Below, piece by piece: positions 42,000 to 49,713 of a stretch of DNA of 64,000 nt; position 1 is the first letter of the stretch, and each line of letters starts with the position of its first letter. The notes beneath the pieces are model-generated. The model was not told the DNA's origin, searched no databases, and worked only from the letters and a program-made list of their open reading frames with translations. The position numbers and the translations under genes were made by a program. The DNA is from an uncultured Bacteroidales bacterium (GTDB lineage Bacteria > Bacteroidota > Bacteroidia > Bacteroidales > Bacteroidaceae). The stretch lies in assembly GCA_902799355.1 (NCBI GenBank), contig CADCAG010000006.1, positions 1 to 64,000 on the forward strand. The letters are read 5' to 3'.

Positions 42000-43895
42000 T
42001 TACTCCTCGTCGTTAGCATTCAGGTCATCACCAGCCACCCAAGGCTCTGAAGTAGCGTCACCACTCAGCGTCTCACCGTCAGAGTAGAGGGTAATAGTTA
42101 CGTTGTAGTTCTTACCTGCCTCGAAGGGGCCCTTCACCTTGGCACCACCATTAATCGTGTAGTTATTAACTACAAACGGATCGGTGGTCTTGGTGGTCAG
42201 AACGACCTGTGAAGCAGTCTGCTTCTTCCAGTACTTATAAGTAACTGTTACAAGATAACCACTGTTGGCAGCGTCGTTAGAAGGAGCAACCAGCATAGGA
42301 GCGCCAACGGTAGAAACTTGTGCAGTACCATCAGTACCAGGAACAGCGGCTGCTGCCTCTTCAATCTTGTAAGCCTTGTTGTCATCAGTGTTGAAGAAGT
42401 ACTTGCCCTCATTTGCAGCAATAGTAGCTGCGGTAAGAGCAGCTGCGTCACCCTTACCTGCCTTATCTGCAGGGGCAAGAGCATCATATGCAGTTTCGTC
42501 AGCTACAGTAGCTGTAGCGTCAGTAGCCTGATAGGTAGCAGGAGTTCCAGGAGAATAGCCTTCCCAGTCGAGAACAACTTTGTTTGCTGCAACATCGCAG
42601 TTATCAGCAAAAGGAACCAAGTCGGTTGTTACAGCAGCTTCAGCAGCCTGATAGTCACAATCGTCGTAACTCTGAGAGGTCTGATAAGGAGAACGATTAC
42701 CTATTTTGTGAGTCCTAATGTAACCTGTGACAGGGCCTGCGCCACCATTAAGTATGGCATTCAGAGTTGTCTTGTTGCCTGTAGGCAAACCTGTAGCATC
42801 ATCTTTAGCATCGCTATCATACACCTCCATCGTCAGCAGATTAGCATCAGGTGTGTAAGAAGTGTGGCTTTCCGCATCTTCATAACCTGAATCATAATTA
42901 ATGGTCATAGAAGCATTAGAAGAAACAGCCACCATCTTGATGTCGGCTTTATCAGCAACTAATCTATTGCGACACATCAGATTGAAAGCAGTCAGGGTTG
43001 TGGGGTCAGCCCAATCCTGAGCAGCAGTCCATTCAATGCGCTCGGGCTCGTCAGTAGCAGTATAAGCAGCAACGAGTTCACCAGTTGACATAGACTTCAG
43101 AGTGATGTTTGTAATCTGATAGCCAGGAACGAACGAGGCAGCGTTACCGCCAGTAATCGGGCAGTCAGCCTGGTCAGAGATATCTCTTGACTTTGGCTTA
43201 ACCTTGAAAGTAAGACTGGTCAGCAGGTGCTTGAAGCTCAGATTGGGCTTCACACCATTGCGAGCAGACTTGGCAGAGTAAATCAAATCGGGATGGTTTG
43301 ATGCATAAGTGGCGTCAGAAGGAGTCGTGGCTGCCACCATAATGTCCTGAGTACCATTGATAGCGAACGGAATGGTAATCTTAGTGCCATTCGCATCATC
43401 ATAACCATTGAAAGTTGGAACACCAGGTGTGGCTGCAGGTGTTGCTGCGCCGTCAGTTTCACTATTGTCCAGACGATAGGCCCAGAAATCATACACCTTG
43501 GGGTTACCCTGCAGATCAGCTGTGGGATAGTACACTGCATCGTCAGCAAGAGAAACAACGGTCACACCATCAGCTGTCATGTCCTGACCCTTCAACAGCT
43601 CTTCACCAGGATTACGATCGTTAGTAGCATAAGCACCCAACATGGTGCCCTTCTCGAGCATCAGCACGGTGAACTTCTGACCAGCCCACTGGGCATTAGA
43701 AGCACCAGCAACATCACCGACTCTACCAGTACCACGAGTAATCTCGTAACCAGGTGTCAGGCCGATCTCAATCTTTGCAGGAGCACCATCATCAATAAGC
43801 TGCTTAGAAGCACTCTCACCGGCGAGGTCCTCAGACGAACAACTTGCGAACAGCCCAGCTGTCAGTGCAAGTCCAAAATAAAACTTTTTGTTCAT
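42000..43895 (-). CDS. Fimbrillin family lipoprotein (main pilin candidate of operon 2)
   Basis: A 631-residue lipoprotein (signal AGLFASCSS) with a likely Arg processing site in GYEITRGTG (about 56). Blocks of the Mfa-like family: YYPTADLQGNPKVYDFWAYR, GTQDIMVAATTPSD and LSFKHLLTSLTFKVKPKS. The closing part is FEAGKNYNVTITLYSDGETL, then ATSEPWVAGDD. An Ala-rich insertion (about 470-535) contains VADETAYDALAPADKAGKGD followed by LTAATIAANEGKYFFN, related in pattern to the A and B modules of the 758-residue fimbrillin. Last gene of operon 2, before a strong terminator. Confidence 0.85.
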   Translation of the reverse strand: MNKKFYFGLALTAGLFASCSSEDLAGESASKQLIDDGAPAKIEIGLTPGYEITRGTGRVGDVAGASNAQWAGQKFTVLMLEKGTMLGAYATNDRNPGEELLKGQDMTADGVTVVSLADDAVYYPTADLQGNPKVYDFWAYRLDNSETDGAATPAATPGVPTFNGYDDANGTKITIPFAINGTQDIMVAATTPSDATYASNHPDLIYSAKSARNGVKPNLSFKHLLTSLTFKVKPKSRDISDQADCPITGGNAASFVPGYQITNITLKSMSTGELVAAYTATDEPERIEWTAAQDWADPTTLTAFNLMCRNRLVADKADIKMVAVSSNASMTINYDSGYEDAESHTSYTPDANLLTMEVYDSDAKDDATGLPTGNKTTLNAILNGGAGPVTGYIRTHKIGNRSPYQTSQSYDDCDYQAAEAAVTTDLVPFADNCDVAANKVVLDWEGYSPGTPATYQATDATATVADETAYDALAPADKAGKGDAAALTAATIAANEGKYFFNTDDNKAYKIEEAAAAVPGTDGTAQVSTVGAPMLVAPSNDAANSGYLVTVTYKYWKKQTASQVVLTTKTTDPFVVNNYTINGGAKVKGPFEAGKNYNVTITLYSDGETLSGDATSEPWVAGDDLNANDEE

Positions 43896-43974
43896 AAGCT
43901 TTAAGTTTTAAAAGTTAATAAAAAAGTGAATTAATAAAATTTGTTGTCTCGTATATGTAATGTTTCTTGTTATG

Positions 43975-45354
43975 TTATTCGTCTTCAGTTTCTGTCGGAT
44001 CACCAGGGACATCAATGTCTCCACCTTCACTCCAGCCTTCCAAATCTACCTGCAGCTCAGGTATTCGTCCACCAAAGACACCCAGTTTTACGACGTAGCT
44101 CTTACTGGGTAGGAAGCAGAATTCGCCAGTGACAGGGTCCATCGACTCTTCCAGCTCCGGAGCTTTCAACTGATAGTTTGCCTCAATTTCTCTGTATACA
44201 TCTGGAGAGGTGTGGGTTTTCTGCTTATAGACTACCCTCAGAGCGAAAGAGGCATCAGGCGGAAGCATCATGTCGTCGCCAATATGCACAGGTGGATTCT
44301 TCGTCCAGTCGTCAGAAGTCATGGTGTCGTCCCACTGTATCTTATATCTTGACGGCGTCAATGGCTGATAAGGCTGGCACTTGTCGACATCGTCTTCTTG
44401 TCGTTCCATCAAAGTGATGTACTTGCGTTCGTCGTTAAAGGTGAAATTCAGATTGTCCACATCCATACTGACGACATACAGTCTGCCTTGATAGCGAGCT
44501 TCCACCTGGATTTCAGTAAACTCGATATCCATCGCCGAGCGGTCTGCTGGATAGGCGTAGAACTTCAACTGTGTCAACAGGTGGCGCATATAAATGATGG
44601 GGTTGACATCGTAGTTGGCTGAATAGGCGCTGTAATTACCAATATTCAAGATGTGGTTCTGAGTCTCCGCTGGCAAATCACTATATCCTGGGTAGTTCTC
44701 ACGGAGCATCTCATCGGTAAACCGGATAGAGTGGCCTGTCATCACGTCCTGAGTGCCATTCAGCTCTAAATCGTAGTAAATGCCCGATTCGTCGCGATGA
44801 GCATTGGTGGCATCAATGTTCACATCATCAATGTGATACATATAGAAATTATAGGCAATGTCCTGATGGCGAGAGCCATAATAGAGGATGCTGTCCACGC
44901 GCAGATTCTTGCGAAGCATATGGACGGCTCCCGACTCTATGACTACGCGGGCAGGCATACCCAGCCAATCATTGTCGCTATCATCAACCAAACAGTCGGT
45001 ATTATCATCCTTTGAGTGCTGCTTAAACGAGGGGTTATAATCCCAAGCTCCCTGCTCGTCAGGATAGTCGCGGAAAGCAAAGACATAGAAGCGTGTATTC
45101 TTGAAACGTGCTGTATTGCCTACATCGTCAAGCGGGCCAAGGCCACGCGAGATATTGGCTATTTGGAAAGATGGGCCAGTGACAGACAACGAGACAGGTA
45201 GGCCGTTACCAGTAGAACGGCCACTCTCGTCGTTGCGCAGAGCATCCGGAATGGCAGGTTCATATTCAATGCCTGGATATGACTCTGACGAACATCCGAG
45301 CAAGACTGCTAATGTCATCATCATTGGTGCCATATATTTCCAAATATATCTCAT
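43975..45354 (-). CDS. Fimbrillin family lipoprotein of operon 2
   Basis: A 459-residue lipoprotein (signal TLAVLLGCSS). A possible Arg site is NISRGLGP (about 70). Typical blocks: TRFYVFAFRDYPDEQGAWDY, GTQDVMTGHSIRFTDE, PIIYMRHLLTQLKFYAYPAD and the closing PSKSYVVKLGVFGGRIPELQ with DLEGWSEGG. It resembles accessory pilins (Mfa3/Mfa4-like position in the locus) more than the main subunit, on gene order only. It lies 16 nt behind the anchor-like gene and 79 nt before the main pilin candidate. Confidence 0.75.
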   Translation of the reverse strand: MRYIWKYMAPMMMTLAVLLGCSSESYPGIEYEPAIPDALRNDESGRSTGNGLPVSLSVTGPSFQIANISRGLGPLDDVGNTARFKNTRFYVFAFRDYPDEQGAWDYNPSFKQHSKDDNTDCLVDDSDNDWLGMPARVVIESGAVHMLRKNLRVDSILYYGSRHQDIAYNFYMYHIDDVNIDATNAHRDESGIYYDLELNGTQDVMTGHSIRFTDEMLRENYPGYSDLPAETQNHILNIGNYSAYSANYDVNPIIYMRHLLTQLKFYAYPADRSAMDIEFTEIQVEARYQGRLYVVSMDVDNLNFTFNDERKYITLMERQEDDVDKCQPYQPLTPSRYKIQWDDTMTSDDWTKNPPVHIGDDMMLPPDASFALRVVYKQKTHTSPDVYREIEANYQLKAPELEESMDPVTGEFCFLPSKSYVVKLGVFGGRIPELQVDLEGWSEGGDIDVPGDPTETEDE

Positions 45355-45370
45355 TCTTATCTCTTCGTCA

Positions 45371-46753
45371 TTAATAGAGTTCGGGCTGTTCGCCTTCGTC
45401 TGTTACTACAGGATGGTCAGGATCGTTTATTTGATCCCAACTGCTAAAGCCGCCGCCAACACTGCCCGATGTCTTGCCTTCTGGATTAAGCAACAGAACA
45501 CCAGGGATGTCGAGTACAGCATGATCACACGACTTGGTCGCATATTGCATATTTGATGAGTATTCTATCAAATTAGCTTCCTTCAATACATTATACAAGT
45601 TAACCTTACCAAACACCTTGCGAACAACTTCCGAAGTTGTACCATCGTCATTTGCACGCTGGAACTTATAGGAAAGTGAAAGCTGCAGGATGCCAGGCCC
45701 CGTCAGGTCGGTAGGCTTAGCGCTATGCAGAATGCTTAACACGTTGATATTGGCATGAACCCTGACCTTGGTGTTGTTGACGTCGTCAACGATAGGCGTA
45801 CCGCTCTCGTTGGTCAGCGTGGTGGTAAACTGCATCTTATTGGTCTTCTTCAGATAGAGATGACCATCGAACAGGCTACACTTGCTGGGAATACCGGAAA
45901 TCTCGCCAACGACGCTCTCGACAACAAAAGGAATTTTGGATACATCCTTCTCAATGTCGAAATTGATATCAATGTTCTGCGAAAGAAGACGTGGCTTGAA
46001 GGTGACAGCCATCTCTGCATGGTCTTCCACATCTGTAAGATCCACTTGACCGACAAAAATGGGCGGGTAGTCAGTCATAATGATATCGAAACCTTGATTG
46101 TAGTCCTGTCCCAACAGGCTTACTAAGTCTACATTGCCATTTTCGTCAGGATGGTAACGATGGGTGTTATAGACAAACTCTACCTCGTCGTACTGCATTC
46201 CCGTGCCGTCATTCTCCAAGTATTGCGGCACATTGGTATAGACGTGGTCATAGAGATTCTTGTCCATACTCATCGCATAGAACTTATACGAACCCTTAGG
46301 TAGCTGGAAATGATCGACCTCAATCTCTTCAGAAGGAGTTTCAGGCTCTTCCTCTTCATCTTCCGGATCAACGGGATCAGGTGATTCACCGCCATTATAT
46401 GGTTCAGTAGGATCAATCGTAAAGTTATTGTCGATTCGGGGGCCCGGTGGCTCAGGAGGAACGATAGACGGATCTATCCAACCCTCGACATTGTCAGGAG
46501 CATTGTAGAAATAGTGGCCTCGAAGGTTTTCGGTAGAGATCATCATGCCACACTTGTAATGATTGATGACACGTACCGCCATCACTGCCATACTGTCTGG
46601 CAGCTGGGCTCCATCAGCGACTGTCCAATCATAATCAAAGCGGATGTTTCCATCATGACCCAGATGGCTGTCACACAGCACTGCTTCCGTACATGCAGAT
46701 GTCATGCAGAGCACGGCGAAGAGGGGCAATATGATCCACCAGCGTCTACTCAT
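45371..46753 (-). CDS. FimB/Mfa2/DUF5119-like lipoprotein of operon 2
   Basis: A 460-residue lipoprotein starting MSRRWWIILPLFAVLCMTSA followed by C. The opening IRFDYDWTVADGAQLPDSMA resembles FimB/Mfa2 anchor and DUF5119 proteins, in which a DW...P.GM segment follows the lipid Cys. A Pro/Glu-rich linker (about 125-155, DPVDPEDEEEEPETP) separates two halves. The second half holds VRVHANINVLSILHS. The start at 46753 is preferred to ATG 46762 because AGGAGG abuts the latter but is 9 nt from the former; the open frame further upstream overlaps the previous gene. It overlaps the DUF3575 gene by 8 nt. Confidence 0.7.
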   Translation of the reverse strand: MSRRWWIILPLFAVLCMTSACTEAVLCDSHLGHDGNIRFDYDWTVADGAQLPDSMAVMAVRVINHYKCGMMISTENLRGHYFYNAPDNVEGWIDPSIVPPEPPGPRIDNNFTIDPTEPYNGGESPDPVDPEDEEEEPETPSEEIEVDHFQLPKGSYKFYAMSMDKNLYDHVYTNVPQYLENDGTGMQYDEVEFVYNTHRYHPDENGNVDLVSLLGQDYNQGFDIIMTDYPPIFVGQVDLTDVEDHAEMAVTFKPRLLSQNIDINFDIEKDVSKIPFVVESVVGEISGIPSKCSLFDGHLYLKKTNKMQFTTTLTNESGTPIVDDVNNTKVRVHANINVLSILHSAKPTDLTGPGILQLSLSYKFQRANDDGTTSEVVRKVFGKVNLYNVLKEANLIEYSSNMQYATKSCDHAVLDIPGVLLLNPEGKTSGSVGGGFSSWDQINDPDHPVVTDEGEQPELY

Positions 46754-47990
46754 TGCTCTCATCCTCCTTTCTCTCCTTAGGAGTATCGGCAGACTTGTTG
46801 TCCTGAGGCTCCTGAGCCTCCTTGTCTGCTTTCTTCGACTTCTTAGCCTTCTTGGACTTCTTGTCCTCAGCAGCAACGGCCTGCTCCTTGGCACGCTCTT
46901 CCCTGAACTGCTGGAGTCGCAGCCTGTCGGCACTGCGGTCTGCACCAGCAATAGAGTCATAGACAGACCAGAACTTGCGCAGGATAGACTCGTAGGTCTC
47001 CTTATAGCGCGTAGCACTGTCGCGATAGTGGACATGAGCATTCAGCACACTGTCCTTCAGCATGTCGTAATAGACGTCGACATCGCGACGGTAGCGGTAC
47101 TTGGCCAGCACAGGGACGTGGCCGAAACGATAGACAAGACCCACACGTAACTCGTTGAGCATGGGGAGAATAGCTCCTGGTTTTTCAGCGACAAGAGGAT
47201 AGCAGTCGGTCTCGGCATCGTGGCGATAGACCTTGTCCTTGTAGTAGACAACACCAGCACTGCCACCAAACTCCAGGTCGATGGAGTTGCCATTCTCGAA
47301 AGCGAACATCGGGCGCACAAAACCATAGCAGACACCACCGGAAATGGCAGTGCCCTGATGTCCATCGCCACCGAAGAGCAGCGAGTATTTGCCATAGGAG
47401 GCATAGACACCACGATACCAGGTGAAAGACTTGTGCTTAACCCTGCTGCGGCGAATGGAGATAGCCTTGTCCCAGATGTGCGTGTGCTTAGGCAAGCGAT
47501 TACTAATCTGGCGGGCTCGCCAGTACTGACGGCCCTCAAGGCGCACCTCGAAAATATTGTACACCATGCCAGGGTTATAGGTATGGCTGGTCTGCCAGTT
47601 GTATTTGACATTCAGGCCCACAGCCCAACGGTTCCAGTTGGTGTTGCGGATGTCAAATTCTGCACCAATATTAGGCAAGAGCAAAGCCCAATCGACCATA
47701 TTGGTGCGTATAGACAGACGATCAAGGATGCTAAGGGTATCGACACCGGTTACGGTAATCGGTACCATCTGGTTGACAGGAGCGAAACCACGTTTTTTCT
47801 TTACCTTTTTCCTCTCCCCGTCCTGCGTAGTATTAGCTGGTGACACAATGAATGCCGACCCCTTTTCTGCAGTAGCAGATCGGGTGTCGACCTTAAATCC
47901 TGTGTCCATGACCTTAGCTCTTACCATAGTCATCGGTATTAATAGTAATACACACAGCCAAATATATTGGAAGGTACGGGATTTCACCAT
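46746..47990 (-). CDS. DUF3575 protein heading fimbrial operon 2
   Basis: A 414-residue exported protein (signal WLCVLLLIPMTMVRA). Residues about 85-270 form a DUF3575 barrel: RLSIRTNMVDWALLLPNIGA, FDIRNTNWNRWAVGLNVKYN, GGVCYGFVRPMFAFEN and VGLVYRFGHVPVLAKYRYR. The C-terminus is a charged coiled region (REERAKEQAVAAEDKKSKKA, repeated KK). It differs from the operon-1 protein in lacking the N-terminal OmpA-like region. A promoter with full consensus lies at 48046-48076; the ATG at 47990 is chosen over a preceding TTG. Confidence 0.8.
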   Translation of the reverse strand: MVKSRTFQYIWLCVLLLIPMTMVRAKVMDTGFKVDTRSATAEKGSAFIVSPANTTQDGERKKVKKKRGFAPVNQMVPITVTGVDTLSILDRLSIRTNMVDWALLLPNIGAEFDIRNTNWNRWAVGLNVKYNWQTSHTYNPGMVYNIFEVRLEGRQYWRARQISNRLPKHTHIWDKAISIRRSRVKHKSFTWYRGVYASYGKYSLLFGGDGHQGTAISGGVCYGFVRPMFAFENGNSIDLEFGGSAGVVYYKDKVYRHDAETDCYPLVAEKPGAILPMLNELRVGLVYRFGHVPVLAKYRYRRDVDVYYDMLKDSVLNAHVHYRDSATRYKETYESILRKFWSVYDSIAGADRSADRLRLQQFREERAKEQAVAAEDKKSKKAKKSKKADKEAQEPQDNKSADTPKERKEDESNE

Positions 47991-48045
47991 CAATACGTTA
48001 GCTTTTACTTCTAAGTTTTTAATCCTTTTTAAGGAAATGCGGTGG

Positions 48046-48076
48046 CAAAGTTAAGCAAAATAAAACTAATTACAAA
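48046..48076 (-). promoter_or_regulatory. Promoter of fimbrial operon 2
   Basis: Minus-strand TTTG (48073-48076), 19-nt spacer, TAACTTTG (48046-48053). A GTGTGCGCACAC palindrome lies about 60 nt upstream. Confidence 0.75.
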
Positions 48077-48186
48077 GGCTTTCTACCCTAAATTTTGTTA
48101 ATAGTTGTAAATACTAAGGATTTTTGTCGTTGTGTGCGCACACCAACCAAATGTGTTAAAATAACATTTTTTTAATCAAGAAAAAG

Positions 48187-48209
48187 GCCCAACGGGGGAA
48201 CCGTTGGGC
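48187..48209 (-). terminator. Terminator of the CHASE2-MurF-transporter operon
   Basis: Perfect 9-bp stem GCCCAACGG/CCGTTGGGC, 5-nt loop, followed on the minus strand by CCTTTTTC. It lies 23 nt after the transporter stop. Confidence 0.9.
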
Positions 48210-48232
48210 ACTTATAAAGAGCATTTCAGTGG

Positions 48233-49693
48233 TTATTCTTCAGTGATGACGGGCTTGTATTTGGGCACGAGCGCTTTCATGATGCACCAGCCGACAAGAT
48301 AGGCGACGGCACAGTAGCAGAAGACAATCATATAGCCAGCGGGCTTGCCCGACTCACCAAAGAAGGTGAAGGCCTCGCCCTGAGCCTCGGCATAGTCGAA
48401 GAGGACTCCCGACACCTTATTAATAGCAAAGCTACAGAGTCCGCCAAACATGGTACCGATACCCGTAATGGTAGCTACAGCCGACTTGGGGAACATATCG
48501 CCAATGGTGGAATAGAGGTTGGCCGACCACGACTGGTGGCCAGCACCTGCCAGACCGATAATGATAGCTGGAATCCAAGGGGATATGCCGGAAAGGGGCT
48601 GGGCAAACATCGCGAAGATGGGGAAGAAGGCAAAGATAAGCATGGCACGCATACGGCCAGCATAGGGATTCATGCCCCACTTCTCGACAAAGAGCTTGGG
48701 GAGGTAGCCACCATAGATGGACACAATGGTAACGATGAGGTAGAGCACGAAGATGAGCATCTTACCAGTCATCGTGGTAACAGGATAGCCCAGTGAGTTG
48801 AAGTAGTCGGGAGCCCAGAACAGGAAGAACCACCAGACACCATCGGTCATGAACTTACCAACGATGAACGACCACGTCTGACGGTACTTGAAACAGTCGA
48901 TGAGCGACAGCTTGTTCTTCTCTTCCTCAGGCTCTTCCGCAGCGACGGTCTCAGCAGCATTGGCATTGTCAGACTCGATATAGAGCAGCTCAGCGGCATT
49001 GACGAACTTGCTTCTGGAGGGGGGCATATAGATGAACAGCCACAAGCCAGCCCAGACGAAGCCCAGAGCACCGATAATGATGAATGCCATCTCCCAACCA
49101 AAGGCATCGGCCAAGGCTGGGATGCTGAGCGGAGCTACCAAGGCACCAATAGAAGCACCGGCATTGAAGATAGATGTGGCGAGGGCACGGTCTTTCTTAG
49201 GGAAATACTCCGCGGTAACCTTGATGGCTGCAGGGAAGTTGCCCGACTCACCCATGGCCAGGATCATACGACAGCCGATAAACAGCCAGACACTGACGGT
49301 CAAGCCGAAGAGGCCTATCTGCGAGGCTTTGTCCATCGTCTTCAGCACAGTCATGCTGTCGACATCATTGATCCAGCAGGTGGCAATGCCGCAACCGGCA
49401 TGCATGCAGGCACCGATGCTCCACAGAATGATGGCTGAGATATAGCCTTTCTTGGTACCCATCCAGTCGATGAACTTGCCGGCAAAGAGGGAGATGACGG
49501 CATAGAACAGGGAGAAGACGGCGGTGATGGTACCATAGTCGTCGTTATCCCAATGGAAATCTATCGAGATGTAGTTGGTGTTTAACAACGACAGGACCTG
49601 GCGGTCCATATAGTTAATGGTAGTAGCCAGGAAGAGCAGGCTACAAATCACCCAACGGAAGTTGGACATCTTAGAGGTTTGAATAGCGTTCAT
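48233..49693 (-). CDS. MFS transporter, hexuronate (ExuT)-like
   Basis: A 486-residue inner-membrane permease of the anion:cation symporter branch of the MFS. Typical sequence: FLATTINYMDRQVLSLL in helix 1, GKFIDWMGTKKGYISAIILW (motif A), AMGESGNFPAAIKVTAEYFP in helix 4 and FNAGASIGALVAPLSIPALA. The central loop is long and acidic (AAETVAAEEPEEEKNK). ExuT relatives import hexuronates or similar sugar acids. The substrate here is unproven. It is last in the operon, 20 nt behind MurF-Alr, which may hint at amino-sugar or uronate use, but this could be chance. Confidence 0.8.
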   Translation of the reverse strand: MNAIQTSKMSNFRWVICSLLFLATTINYMDRQVLSLLNTNYISIDFHWDNDDYGTITAVFSLFYAVISLFAGKFIDWMGTKKGYISAIILWSIGACMHAGCGIATCWINDVDSMTVLKTMDKASQIGLFGLTVSVWLFIGCRMILAMGESGNFPAAIKVTAEYFPKKDRALATSIFNAGASIGALVAPLSIPALADAFGWEMAFIIIGALGFVWAGLWLFIYMPPSRSKFVNAAELLYIESDNANAAETVAAEEPEEEKNKLSLIDCFKYRQTWSFIVGKFMTDGVWWFFLFWAPDYFNSLGYPVTTMTGKMLIFVLYLIVTIVSIYGGYLPKLFVEKWGMNPYAGRMRAMLIFAFFPIFAMFAQPLSGISPWIPAIIIGLAGAGHQSWSANLYSTIGDMFPKSAVATITGIGTMFGGLCSFAINKVSGVLFDYAEAQGEAFTFFGESGKPAGYMIVFCYCAVAYLVGWCIMKALVPKYKPVITEE

Positions 49694-49713
49694 AGTTTTA
49701 TCGAAAATGATTA

